Assembly (NCBI GenBank): GCA_025965735.1
Contig: JAOPWK010000308.1
Location: forward strand, 1 to 26,818
Direction of reading: 5' to 3'
Length of the DNA: 26,818 bases
Source of the DNA: Frankiales bacterium
Lineage (GTDB): Bacteria > Actinomycetota > Actinomycetes > Mycobacteriales > SCTD01
Every line of letters begins with the position of its first letter. The first letter of the stretch is position 1. Under the pieces are notes generated by a model that was given only the letters and a program-made list of their open reading frames with translations, did no database searches and was not told the DNA's origin. Below, one piece after another: positions 8,477 through 17,168 of the stretch. Both the position numbers and the translations under genes were made by a program.

Positions 8477-11400
8477 ATGATGTCTGCCTACCCGCCTGCG
8501 CAGGGTCTCTACGACCCCTCCAACGAGCACGACGCCTGCGGTGTCGCCTTCGTCGCCGACATCGCCGGCCGCGTCACGCACGACACCGTGGAGCAGGGAC
8601 TGACCGCGCTGCGCAACCTCGAGCACCGCGGCGCCTCCGGCAGCGAGCCGGAGACCGGCGACGGAGCCGGCATCCTCACCCAGGTCCCGGACGCCTTCCT
8701 GCGCGCCGTGCTCGACGTCGAGCTGCCCGAGCGCGGCCACTACGCGGTCGGCACCGCCTTCCTGGCCCAGGACGAGGCGGAGGCCGCCGCGGCCCGCTCG
8801 GCCATCGAGGCCATCGCCCTGGAGGAGGGCGTGCGCGTCCTCACCTGGCGCGAGCTGCCGGTCGACCCGGACGGCGCCGGCATCGGCCGGACCGCCCGCT
8901 CGGTGATGCCGCGGTTCGCCCAGGTCGTCCTGGTCAGCGCGCGGGACGAGCTCACGCCGTACGCGCTGGAGCGCCGGGCGTACGTCACCCGCAAGCGCGC
9001 CGAGCACGAGACGGGCACCTACTTCTCGTCGCTGTCGACCCGCACGCTGGTCTACAAGGGGATGCTCACGACCGGGCAGCTCCAGCCGTTCTTCCCCGAC
9101 CTGTCCGACGAGCGGTTCGCCAGCTCGCTGGCGCTCGTGCACAGCCGCTTCTCGACGAACACCTTCCCGAGCTGGCCGCTGGCCCACCCGTACCGCTACA
9201 TCGCGCACAACGGCGAGATCAACACCGTGCGCGGCAACCGCAACTGGATGCGCGCCCGCGAGGCGCTGCTCCGTGGCCCGCACGAGCTCCCGGACGACCT
9301 GAGCCGGCTGTTCCCGATCTGCACGCCCGGCGCCTCGGACTCCGCCTCCTTCGACGAGGTCCTCGAGCTGCTGCACATGGGCGGCCGCTCGCTGCCGCAC
9401 GCGGTGCTGATGATGGTGCCGGAGGCGTGGGAGAACGCCCCGGACATGGAGCCGAGCAAGCGCGCCTTCTACGAGTTCCACTCCTCGCTGATGGAGCCGT
9501 GGGACGGCCCCGCCTGCGTGACGTTCACCGACGGCACCCAGATCGGCGCGGTCCTGGACCGCAACGGCCTGCGCCCGGCCCGCTGGTGGCAGACCGTCGA
9601 CGGCCGCGTGATCCTCGCCAGCGAGGTCGGCGTGCTCGACGTCCCGGCCGACCAGGTCGTGGCCAAGGGTCGCCTGCAGCCGGGGAAGATGTTCCTGGTC
9701 GACACCGAGCAGGGCCGCATCGTCGAGGACGACGAGGTGAAGGCCGCCCTCGCTGCCGAGCACCCGTACTCCGACTGGCTGCACAGCGGCCAGCTCAACC
9801 TGGCGGCGCTGCCCGACCGCCAGCACGTCGTGTACAGCCATGAGTCGGTGCTGCGGCGCCAGCAGGTGTTCGGCTACACCGAGGAGGAGCTGCGCATCCT
9901 GCTCGCGCCGATGGCCAAGACGGGTGCCGAGGCGATCGGCTCCATGGGCACGGACACGCCCGTGGCCGTGCTGTCGGAGCGCCCGCGGCTGCTGTTCGAC
10001 TACTTCAGCCAGCTGTTCGCGCAGGTGACCAACCCGCCGCTGGACGCCATCCGCGAGGAGCTCGTCACCTCGCTCGCCGGCACGATCGGCCCGGAGCAGA
10101 ACCTGCTCGAGCCGTCACCGGCGTCCTGCCGCCAGGTCGTGCTGCCGTTCCCGGTCATCGACAACGACGACCTCGCGAAGATCATCCACGTGAACGAGGA
10201 CGGCGACCTGCCGGGCTTCTCGAGCGTGACCGTGCACGGCCTGTACCCCGTCAACGGCGGGGGGGAGGCGCTGCGCGACGCCCTGGACCGGGTGCGCCGC
10301 GAGGTCAGCACGGCGATCGCCGCCGGCGCGCGCGTCATCGTGCTGAGCGACCGCGACTCCACGGAGCACATGGCGCCGATCCCGTCGCTGCTGCTCACCT
10401 CCGCCGTGCATCACCACCTCATCCGCGAGAAGACCCGCACCCGCGTGGGGCTCGTGGTCGAGTCCGGTGACGCCCGCGAGGTGCACCACATCGCGCTGCT
10501 CATCGGCTACGGCGCCGCGGCCGTGAACCCGTACCTCGCGTTCGAGACCATCGAGGACCTCATCGCGACCGGCGCCCTCCCCGGGGTCGAGCCGAAGGAG
10601 GCGGTCCAGAAGTACGTCAAGGCCGCCGGCAAGGGCGTCCTGAAGGTCATGAGCAAGATGGGCATCTCGACCATCGCGAGCTACACCGGCGCGCAGGTCT
10701 TCGAGGCGCTCGGCCTGAGCCAGGAGCTCGTCGACGAGTACTTCACCGGCACCACCAGCCGGCTCGGCGGCATCGGCCTGGACGTCGTCGCCGAGGAGGT
10801 CGCCGCGCGCCACCGCCGCGCGTTCCCCGAGAACGCCACCGAGCGCGCGCACCGCAAGCTCGACATCGGCGGGGAGTACCAGTGGCGCCGCGAGGGCGAG
10901 GTGCACCTGTTCAACCCGGACACCGTGTTCCGGCTGCAGCACTCCACCCGCACGCAGAAGTACGACGTCTTCCAGGAGTACACCTCCCGCGTCGACGAGC
11001 TCTCCAAGAAGGCCGGCACCCTGCGCGGGCTGTTCACCTTCAACAGCGACCGGCAGCCGGTGCCGATCGAGGAGGTCGAGCCGGTCAGCGAGATCGTGAA
11101 GCGCTTCAACACCGGCGCGATGTCGCTGGGCTCGATCAGCCCCGAGGCGCACGAGACGCTCGCGATCGCCATGAACCAGCTCGGCGGCCGCAGCAACACC
11201 GGCGAGGGCGGCGAGGACCCGGAGCGCCTCTACGACCCGGCCCGGCGCAGCGCCATCAAGCAGGTGGCGTCCGGCCGCTTCGGCGTCACCAGCGAGTACC
11301 TCGTCAACGCCGACGACATCCAGATCAAGATGGCCCAGGGAGCCAAGCCGGGCGAGGGCGGCCAGCTGCCCGGCCCGAAGGTCAACCCGTACATCGCCAA

Positions 11401-13036
11401 GACCCGGCACTCCACGCCCGGCGTCGGCCTGATCTCGCCGCCGCCGCACCACGACATCTACTCGATCGAGGACCTCGCCCAGCTCATCCACGACCTGAAG
11501 AACGCCAACAGCAAGGCGCGCATCCACGTCAAGCTCGTGGCGGAGGTCGGCGTCGGCACGGTCGCGGCGGGCGTCTCCAAGGCGCACGCGGACGTGGTGC
11601 TCATCTCCGGCCACGACGGCGGTACCGGCGCCTCGCCGCTGACGTCGCTCAAGCACGCCGGCTCGCCCTGGGAGCTGGGTCTGGCCGAGACGCAGCAGAC
11701 GCTGCTGCTCAACGGGCTGCGCGACCGCATCGTGGTGCAGGTCGACGGCCAGCTGAAGACCGGCCGCGACGTCGTCATCGGCGCGCTGCTCGGCGCTGAG
11801 GAGTACGGCTTCGCCACCGCCCCGCTGGTCGTCAGCGGCTGCATCATGATGCGCGTCTGCCACCTGGACACCTGCCCCGTCGGCGTCGCCACCCAGCGCC
11901 AGGAGCTGCGCGCGAAGTACTCCGGCAAGGCCGAGTACCTCGTCACGTTCTTCCAGTACATCGCGCAGGAGGTGCGGGAGATCCTGGCGTCGTTGGGCTT
12001 CCGCTCGCTGCAGGAGGCGATCGGCCACGCCGAGGTGCTCGACACGCAGAAGGCCGTCGAGCACTGGAAGGCGGCCGGGCTCGACCTCGCGCCGATCCTG
12101 CACCTGCCCGAGCTGCCGGAGGGCGCGTCCCTGACGCAGACCGTCGGCCAGGAGCACGGCCTCGAGCGCGCGCTGGACAACGAGCTGATCTCGCTGTCCA
12201 AGGACGCGCTGGACAACGGCGAGCCCGTGCAGATCAGCCTGCCGGTCCGCAACGTCAACCGGACCGTCGGCACCATGCTCGGCGCCGAGGTGACCCGCCG
12301 ACACGGCGGCGCCGGCCTGCCCGAGGGGACCATCGACATCACCCTGACCGGCTCCGCGGGCCAGTCGCTCGGCGCCTTCCTGCCGCGGGGGATCGTCCTG
12401 CGGCTGCACGGCGACGCGAACGACTACGTCGGCAAGGGCCTGTCCGGCGGCCGGGTCGTGGTGCGCCCGGCCGAGGAGGCGACCTTCGCCGCAGAAGACA
12501 ACGTCATCGCCGTCAACACGCTGCTCTACGGCGCCACCGGCGGCTCGCTGTTCGTGCGGGGCCGCGTCGGCGAGCGCTTCTGCGTCCGCAACTCCGGCGC
12601 GACGGCCGTCGTCGAGGGCGTCGGCGACCACGCCTGCGAGTACATGACCGGCGGGCGCGTGGCGATCCTCGGCCCGACCGGCCGCAACGTCGCCGCCGGC
12701 ATGAGCGGCGGCGTGGCGTACGTCCTGGACCTCGACACCAACAAGCTCAACGGCGAGATGGTCGATCTCGAGGAGCTGTCCGAGGGCGACGTCGAGACGC
12801 TGCGCGAGATGCTCGCCGAGCACCGTCGCGAGACGGCATCTGCCGTCGCCGCAAGGCTTCTCGAGGACTGGCCCGCAGCGGTCGGCCGCTTCACCAAGGT
12901 GATGCCGCGCGACTACAAGCGGGTCCTCGAGGCGATGGAGGCCGCCCGCCTTGCGGGCGAGGACGTCGACGCCGCCGTCATGGCTTCGGTCGCCCCCGTG
13001 CCCAGCAACGTGTCCGTCACCGCGAAGGGCAAGTAG
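8477..13036 (+). CDS. gltB: Glutamate synthase (NADPH) large subunit
   Basis: GltB makes two glutamates from glutamine and 2-oxoglutarate. The 1519-residue length is normal. Cys21 in HDACGVAF is the glutaminase nucleophile that becomes residue 1 after removal of a 20-residue propeptide. Domain order by eye: class II glutaminase (about 21-420), central domain (about 465-770), FMN-binding synthase barrel (about 850-1200), and a GXGXG beta-helix domain at the C-terminus (about 1250-1450). The [3Fe-4S] cysteines are Cys1122, Cys1128 and Cys1133 in CIMMRVCHLDTCPVGVATQ. A ribosome-binding site (GGAAGAGG) precedes the ATG at 8477; the next codon is also ATG, so the start could be 8480. gltD follows after two bases. 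The divergent orientation to a sensor kinase is notable. Confidence 0.98.
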   Translation: MMSAYPPAQGLYDPSNEHDACGVAFVADIAGRVTHDTVEQGLTALRNLEHRGASGSEPETGDGAGILTQVPDAFLRAVLDVELPERGHYAVGTAFLAQDEAEAAAARSAIEAIALEEGVRVLTWRELPVDPDGAGIGRTARSVMPRFAQVVLVSARDELTPYALERRAYVTRKRAEHETGTYFSSLSTRTLVYKGMLTTGQLQPFFPDLSDERFASSLALVHSRFSTNTFPSWPLAHPYRYIAHNGEINTVRGNRNWMRAREALLRGPHELPDDLSRLFPICTPGASDSASFDEVLELLHMGGRSLPHAVLMMVPEAWENAPDMEPSKRAFYEFHSSLMEPWDGPACVTFTDGTQIGAVLDRNGLRPARWWQTVDGRVILASEVGVLDVPADQVVAKGRLQPGKMFLVDTEQGRIVEDDEVKAALAAEHPYSDWLHSGQLNLAALPDRQHVVYSHESVLRRQQVFGYTEEELRILLAPMAKTGAEAIGSMGTDTPVAVLSERPRLLFDYFSQLFAQVTNPPLDAIREELVTSLAGTIGPEQNLLEPSPASCRQVVLPFPVIDNDDLAKIIHVNEDGDLPGFSSVTVHGLYPVNGGGEALRDALDRVRREVSTAIAAGARVIVLSDRDSTEHMAPIPSLLLTSAVHHHLIREKTRTRVGLVVESGDAREVHHIALLIGYGAAAVNPYLAFETIEDLIATGALPGVEPKEAVQKYVKAAGKGVLKVMSKMGISTIASYTGAQVFEALGLSQELVDEYFTGTTSRLGGIGLDVVAEEVAARHRRAFPENATERAHRKLDIGGEYQWRREGEVHLFNPDTVFRLQHSTRTQKYDVFQEYTSRVDELSKKAGTLRGLFTFNSDRQPVPIEEVEPVSEIVKRFNTGAMSLGSISPEAHETLAIAMNQLGGRSNTGEGGEDPERLYDPARRSAIKQVASGRFGVTSEYLVNADDIQIKMAQGAKPGEGGQLPGPKVNPYIAKTRHSTPGVGLISPPPHHDIYSIEDLAQLIHDLKNANSKARIHVKLVAEVGVGTVAAGVSKAHADVVLISGHDGGTGASPLTSLKHAGSPWELGLAETQQTLLLNGLRDRIVVQVDGQLKTGRDVVIGALLGAEEYGFATAPLVVSGCIMMRVCHLDTCPVGVATQRQELRAKYSGKAEYLVTFFQYIAQEVREILASLGFRSLQEAIGHAEVLDTQKAVEHWKAAGLDLAPILHLPELPEGASLTQTVGQEHGLERALDNELISLSKDALDNGEPVQISLPVRNVNRTVGTMLGAEVTRRHGGAGLPEGTIDITLTGSAGQSLGAFLPRGIVLRLHGDANDYVGKGLSGGRVVVRPAEEATFAAEDNVIAVNTLLYGATGGSLFVRGRVGERFCVRNSGATAVVEGVGDHACEYMTGGRVAILGPTGRNVAAGMSGGVAYVLDLDTNKLNGEMVDLEELSEGDVETLREMLAEHRRETASAVAARLLEDWPAAVGRFTKVMPRDYKRVLEAMEAARLAGEDVDAAVMASVAPVPSNVSVTAKGK

Positions 13037-13038
13037 CC

Positions 13039-14475
13039 ATGGCTGACCAGACCGGCTTCCTCAAGCACGGCCGCGCCCTCCCGGAGCGCCGGCCCGTGGA
13101 CGTCCGCATCCGCGACTGGAAGGAGGTCTACGAGGAGTTCCCCAAGGAGCACCTGCACGACCAGGCCGCCCGGTGCATGGACTGCGGGATCCCCTTCTGC
13201 CACAACGGGTGTCCGCTCGGGAACCTCATCCCGGAGTGGAACGACCTGGTGTGGAAGGACGACTGGACCGAGGCCTCCGAGCGCCTGCACGCCACGAACA
13301 ACTTCCCGGAGTTCACCGGCCGGCTGTGCCCTGCGCCCTGCGAGACCGCCTGCGTGCTCGGCATCAACGACGACCCGGTGACCATCAAGCAGGTCGAGGT
13401 GGAGATCGGCGACCGCGCCTGGAACGACGGGCTGGTGACGCCCCAGCCGCCGGTCACCAAGACCGGCCGCCGCGTCGCAGTCGTCGGCTCCGGCCCGGCC
13501 GGCCTTGCTGCCGCGCAGCAGCTCACGCGCGCGGGGCACGACGTGGTCGTGCTCGAGCGGGCGGACCGCATCGGCGGACTCCTGCGCTACGGCATCCCCG
13601 AGTTCAAGATGGAGAAGGCGGTCCTCGACCGGCGCCTGGAGCAGATGCGCGCCGAGGGCACGGAGTTCCGCACCGGCGTCGACGTCGGCGTCGACGTGAC
13701 GGTCGAGCAGCTGCGCGAGGAGTACGACGCGGTGCTGCTCGCCGGAGGCTCGACCCTCGGTCGTGACCTGCCCGCGCCGGGTCGCGAGCTGCCGGGGATC
13801 CACCTGGCCATGGAGTACCTCGTGCCGGCCAACCGCGTGCAGGAGGGCGACCTGCAGGCGCCGCCCATCAGCGCGGAGGGCAAGGACGTCGTCATCATCG
13901 GCGGCGGCGACACCGGCGCGGACTGCCTCGGCACCGCGATCCGCCAGGGCGCCCGGTCCACCACGCAGCTCGAGATCATGCCGAGGCCGCCGCAGGAGCG
14001 GCCCGACGCGACGCCCTGGCCGACCTGGCCGCTGGTCTACCGGACGAGCAGCGCGCACGAGGAAGGCGGCGAGCGGCTCTTCTCGGTGAACACCCAGCGC
14101 TTCGTCGGCACCTCTGCCGTGGAGGGCATCGAGCTGGTGGACGTCGAGATGGTCGACGGCCGCTTCGAGCCGGTGGAGGGCACCTCGCGGGTCCTGCCGG
14201 CTCAGCTGGTCCTGCTGGCGATGGGCTTCACCGGCCCGCAGCGCACCGGTCTGCTGGAGGCGCTGGGGGTCGAGCTGGACGGGCGCGGCAACGTCGCCCG
14301 CGACGAGCAGTGGGCGACCAGCGTCCCCGGCGTGTTCGTCGCCGGCGACATGGGCCGCGGTCAGTCGCTCATCGTGTGGGCCATCGCGGAGGGCCGCTCC
14401 GCAGCCGCCGCCGTGGACCGGCACCTGTGCGGCGAGTCACTGCTCCCGGCCCCCGTGACGCCCGTCTCACGCTGA
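13039..14475 (+). CDS. gltD: Glutamate synthase (NADPH) small subunit
   Basis: GltD takes electrons from NADPH through FAD and iron-sulfur clusters to GltB. It has 478 residues, as expected. The N-terminal cluster-binding cysteines are Cys46, 49, 54 and 58 (CMDCGIPFCHNGC) and Cys97, 101 and 105 (CPAPCETAC). The FAD dinucleotide fold is at VAVVGSGPAGLAAAQQL (about 147-162), followed by RIGGLLRYGIPEFKME. The NADPH-binding fold is VVIIGGGDTGADCLG. The C-terminal VFVAGDMGRGQSLIVWAIAEG segment completes the FAD site. It starts two bases after the gltB stop and is surely co-transcribed with it. Confidence 0.98.
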   Translation: MADQTGFLKHGRALPERRPVDVRIRDWKEVYEEFPKEHLHDQAARCMDCGIPFCHNGCPLGNLIPEWNDLVWKDDWTEASERLHATNNFPEFTGRLCPAPCETACVLGINDDPVTIKQVEVEIGDRAWNDGLVTPQPPVTKTGRRVAVVGSGPAGLAAAQQLTRAGHDVVVLERADRIGGLLRYGIPEFKMEKAVLDRRLEQMRAEGTEFRTGVDVGVDVTVEQLREEYDAVLLAGGSTLGRDLPAPGRELPGIHLAMEYLVPANRVQEGDLQAPPISAEGKDVVIIGGGDTGADCLGTAIRQGARSTTQLEIMPRPPQERPDATPWPTWPLVYRTSSAHEEGGERLFSVNTQRFVGTSAVEGIELVDVEMVDGRFEPVEGTSRVLPAQLVLLAMGFTGPQRTGLLEALGVELDGRGNVARDEQWATSVPGVFVAGDMGRGQSLIVWAIAEGRSAAAAVDRHLCGESLLPAPVTPVSR

Positions 14476-14510
14476 TCCGTCGCCCGCCTCCCCCATAGTC
14501 GCCGCCCGTT

Positions 14511-14518
14511 GAGGGAGG
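14511..14518 (+). promoter_or_regulatory. Ribosome-binding site that fixes the pyk start
   Basis: GAGGGAGG lies eight bases before the GTG at 14527. An upstream in-frame TTG at 14509 would put this Shine-Dalgarno sequence inside the coding region, so the GTG is preferred. Confidence 0.7.
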
Positions 14519-14526
14519 CTGTACCT

Positions 14527-15993
14527 GTGAAGCGCCGCGCGAAGATCGTCTGCACCCTCGGCCCGGCCACCCACTCGTATGAGGGCGTTCGCGGCCTGGT
14601 GTACGCGGGGATGGACGTCGCGCGGCTGAACTTCAGCCACGGCGCGCACGAGCAGCACCGCGAGGCCTACATGTGGGTGCGCCAGGCCTCCGACGAGTCC
14701 GGCCGCGGCGTCGGCGTCCTGGCGGACCTGCAGGGCCCGAAGATCCGGCTGGGGACGTTCAAGGACGGCCCGGTCGTGTGGGCGACGGGGGAGACCGTCA
14801 CCATCACCACCGACGACGTCGAGGGCGACCACGACCGCGTGTCGACCACCTACAAGGGCCTGGCGGACGACGTCGCCGTGGGCGACCGGCTGCTCGTGGA
14901 CGACGGCAACGTCGGCCTGCGCGTCACGGGCATCGAGGGCCAGGACGTACGGCTGCAGGTCACCGAGGGCGGCAAGGTCAGCAACAACAAGGGCCTGTCG
15001 CTTCCCGGCATCGGCGTCAGCGTCCCGGCGCTGTCCGACAAGGACGAGGAGGACCTGCGCTTCGCGCTCGGCCTGCGCGTGGACATGATCGCGCTGTCCT
15101 TCGTCCGCACGGCTGCCGACGTCGTGCGCGTCCACGAGATCATGGACGAGATCGGCGCACGGCTGCCCGTGCTCGCGAAGATCGAGAAGCCGCAGGCCGT
15201 CGACAACCTCGAGGAGATCGTCTCGGCCTTCGACGGCCTGATGGTCGCGCGCGGCGACCTCGGCGTGGAGATGCCGCTCGAGCGGGTCCCCCTCGTGCAG
15301 AAGCGGGCGATCCAGGCCGCCCGCGAGCAGGCCAAGCCGGTCATCGTCGCGACCCAGATGCTCGAGTCGATGATCAGCTCCTCGCGCCCGACCCGCGCCG
15401 AGGCGAGCGACGTGGCGAACGCCGTGCTCGACGGCACCGACGCCGTGATGCTGTCCGGCGAGACGAGCGTCGGGAAGTACCCGGTCGAGACGGTGGCCAC
15501 GATGGCCCGGATCATCACGGCCGCCGAGGAGGACCTCTCGCGGGTGCCCCAGGTGCAGGCGGAGCCGACGACCATCAGCGGAGCCATCGCCCGCGCCGCC
15601 GCCAGCGTCGGCAGCACCGTCGGCGCCAGCGCCCTGGTCGCCTTCACCCAGAGCGGCTCCACGGCGCGGCTGCTGGCCGAGCACCGGTCACCGATCCCGC
15701 TGCTGGCCTTCACCCCGGTGGCCGACGTCCGCAGCCAGCTGACCCTCACCTGGGGCGTCGAGACGTTCCTCGTGCCGTCGGTGCAGCACACCGACGAGAT
15801 GGTCCGTCAGGTCGACAGCGCCATGCTCGACCTCGGCCGCATGCAGCCGGGGGAGTACGTGACGATCGTCGCCGGCAGCCCACCCGCGACCAGCGGGTCG
15901 ACCAACGCGATGCGCGTGCACAAGCTCGGCAGCCCCATCCCGACCAGCCCGCACTACGGGCGCCGGGCGAGCGACCTGCCGAGCGAGACCTAG
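14527..15993 (+). CDS. pyk: Pyruvate kinase
   Basis: Pyruvate kinase converts phosphoenolpyruvate and ADP to pyruvate and ATP. From GTG 14527 it has 488 residues and begins with the canonical RRAKIVCTLGPA. Catalytic segments: ARLNFSHG (Arg33, Asn35, Ser37), VLADLQGPKIRLG, the acid-base Lys221 in KIEKPQ, the Mg-binding DGLMVARGDLGVEMP, and ATQMLESM. The lid (B) domain lies between about residues 70 and 170. The C-terminal regulatory domain includes AFTQSGSTARLLAEHRSPIP and ends at about residue 488. Its stop overlaps the stop of the convergent CHAP gene (CTAG, 15990-15993), so no intrinsic terminator fits between them. The position near pdtaR and polA is conserved in actinobacteria. Confidence 0.97.
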   Translation: MKRRAKIVCTLGPATHSYEGVRGLVYAGMDVARLNFSHGAHEQHREAYMWVRQASDESGRGVGVLADLQGPKIRLGTFKDGPVVWATGETVTITTDDVEGDHDRVSTTYKGLADDVAVGDRLLVDDGNVGLRVTGIEGQDVRLQVTEGGKVSNNKGLSLPGIGVSVPALSDKDEEDLRFALGLRVDMIALSFVRTAADVVRVHEIMDEIGARLPVLAKIEKPQAVDNLEEIVSAFDGLMVARGDLGVEMPLERVPLVQKRAIQAAREQAKPVIVATQMLESMISSSRPTRAEASDVANAVLDGTDAVMLSGETSVGKYPVETVATMARIITAAEEDLSRVPQVQAEPTTISGAIARAAASVGSTVGASALVAFTQSGSTARLLAEHRSPIPLLAFTPVADVRSQLTLTWGVETFLVPSVQHTDEMVRQVDSAMLDLGRMQPGEYVTIVAGSPPATSGSTNAMRVHKLGSPIPTSPHYGRRASDLPSET

Positions 15994-16517
15994 CGCGGGA
16001 CGGCGACGCCGACGTACAGGTAGCGCGGCGCCTTCAACCGCGCGACCGAGTAGGTGCGGGTGCCGAACATGTTGTACTGCGACACCTTCGCCGACCCGTC
16101 GTAGTAGACGGCCTCGACGTAGCCGACGTGGCCGTAGCCGCCCGCCGTGATCGTGCCGTTCACGGTGTTGGACCCGTTCGCGTACCAGGGCGCGCGGTCG
16201 TAGGCGTTCCAGTGCGCGATCGCCCCGACCACGGGCTTGGTGCCGATGGCGTAGCCGAGCCGGCGGGCGGTGTCGTCCCAGGTGAGGGCGCTGCCCCAAC
16301 GCTGCGTCGCGTTGTTGAGCGGCCGGCCGCGCTGGGCCATGCGCCACGCCACGAAGCTGACGCACTGCCGCTTGGTGAAGCCCCAGCGGTCTGCCGTCTG
16401 GGTGGTGTCCAGGCGCCACGGGTAGTCGTCGCCGACGGCCGTGGCGGGGCTGAGGCTGGCCGTCGAGAAGGCGATCAGGCAGGTCAGCAGGACGAGCAGG
16501 CGGCGCAGCGCGCGCAT
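15990..16517 (-). CDS. Secreted CHAP-domain protein (putative peptidoglycan amidase/endopeptidase)
   Basis: A 175-residue exported protein. The start at ATG 16517 has a good ribosome-binding site (GAGGGAG) and gives a textbook signal peptide: RALRR, a hydrophobic core, and a cleavage region around ATA at 25-27. The frame is open upstream but that extension would bury the signal. The mature part is a single CHAP domain: the nucleophile Cys52 in KRQCVSFVAWRMAQRG, the VGAIAHWN turn (commonly GDxAxW), catalytic His130 in GYGHVGYVE, Glu135, and the closing YNMF. CHAP enzymes cleave amide bonds in peptidoglycan, typically crossbridges or stem peptides. There is no wall-binding domain, which is unusual for large autolysins but normal for small ones. 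It is convergent with and overlaps pyk. The substrate is unknown. Confidence 0.85.
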   Translation of the reverse strand: MRALRRLLVLLTCLIAFSTASLSPATAVGDDYPWRLDTTQTADRWGFTKRQCVSFVAWRMAQRGRPLNNATQRWGSALTWDDTARRLGYAIGTKPVVGAIAHWNAYDRAPWYANGSNTVNGTITAGGYGHVGYVEAVYYDGSAKVSQYNMFGTRTYSVARLKAPRYLYVGVAVPR

Positions 16518-16737
16518 GGTGGTCTCCCTCGGCAGGCTCAGGGTCGAGTAGTCCTTCGACGCCTTCCGGGTGCTGCTGGAGCGGCGTTCGGGCGAGACAA
16601 GCACGGCAGAGCGCCACAGGCCGGCGCAAGACGGTCGAACCACCCGTGCCGGCGGCAGAACAGCCCAGGAGGAGCACTGCCTTCTGGCCTGCCCGGCCGG
16701 ATCGACATAGGCTCATGCCGCCCTTCGGGGTCGCCCT
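16518..16737. other. Intergenic region between CHAP gene and tRNA-Leu
   Basis: A 220-base region holding the CHAP promoter (minus) and the tRNA promoter (plus). I see no credible coding frame. The only element I can point to is the TAGGCT box at 16708-16713. No riboswitch-like structure was recognised upstream of the CHAP gene by eye. Confidence 0.5.
16708..16713 (+). promoter_or_regulatory. Candidate -10 box of tRNA-Leu
   Basis: TAGGCT matches TANNNT and would start the precursor near 16720, about 18 bases before the mature 5' end. No clear -35 was found. Confidence 0.4.
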
Positions 16738-16820
16738 GCCGGGGTGGTGGAACGGTATACACGGATGCCTCAAACGCATCTGCCTGAAAGGGCTTGCGGG
16801 TTCGAATCCCGCCCTCGGTA
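16738..16820 (+). tRNA. tRNA-Leu (anticodon CAA)
   Basis: The cloverleaf folds by eye. The acceptor is GCCGGGG with CCTCGGT, including wobble pairs at 1:72 and 5:68. The D-arm is GTG/CAC around a GG-containing loop, the anticodon stem GATGC/GCATC has loop CTCAAAC, and the long class II variable arm is GCCT-GAAA-GGGC. The T-arm is GCGGG-TTCGAAT-CCCGC, and the discriminator is A at 16820. The anticodon CAA reads UUG, and the long variable arm and A73 fit leucine. CCA is not encoded, as is usual in actinobacteria. Length is 83 bases. Confidence 0.95.
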
Positions 16821-16849
16821 CTGTCAGACGCTGCCGCCATGCTGACCTG

Positions 16850-17109
16850 GTGCCGTTCCGCCACCCTTCCGAGCTGAGGCAGGCGGCTGTGCACCTCGCG
16901 CTGCGAGGGCTCCTGCCGTCGCAGGCAGCCGCATGCGTCGGTGCCGACCCGTCCACCGTCTACGCATGGCTGCACCAGGACGCGCCGGGGTTCGTGCTGG
17001 CGCCAGGGGCGACGTGCTGGAGGTGCGCTCCCGCGGAGCCGCCGGACCTCGCCCCTACGCGCACCTGCTCGGATCAGCGTCAACAGACGGTCTGCTGTCG
17101 CCCTGCTGG
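16850..17109 (+). pseudogene. Frame-disrupted HTH / CxxC / LAGLIDADG-like protein remnant
   Basis: From GTG 16850 one frame encodes PFRHPSELRQAAVHLALRG, a helix-turn-helix-like LLPSQAAACVGADPSTVYAWL, and CWRCAPAEPPD (cysteines at 17015 and 17024). In the next frame, from 17056, the sequence reads YAHLLGSASTDGLLS. This matches, with exact spacing, the YAYLLGLYLGDGCIS segment of an actinobacterial family that combines an HTH, a Cys-x-x-Cys pair and a LAGLIDADG-type fold. A single frame change between about 17027 and 17055 would join them. The LGDG core is degraded to STDG, and the rest of the endonuclease-like fold (about 100 residues in relatives) is missing before pdtaR. I read this as a decayed, truncated gene. 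It could alternatively be a short functional HTH protein in the first frame. Confidence 0.5.
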
Positions 17110-17132
17110 ACGAGCACGTCGGCCCGAAGCAC

Positions 17133-17138
17133 TAGCGT
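17133..17138 (+). promoter_or_regulatory. Candidate -10 box of the ANTAR regulator gene
   Basis: TAGCGT matches TANNNT, with a predicted start near 17145 and a short leader carrying the GGAGGGG ribosome-binding site (17159-17165). Confidence 0.4.
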
Positions 17139-17168
17139 CGTCCGCAGTCGATCGAGCTGGAGGGGACC

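Noticed and set aside
16738..17168. tRNA-Leu as an integration site of a prophage or genomic island
   Set aside because: No integrase is present, and no second copy of the tRNA 3' end was seen in the window. Flanking genes are core. Only the small decayed gene suggests past insertion.
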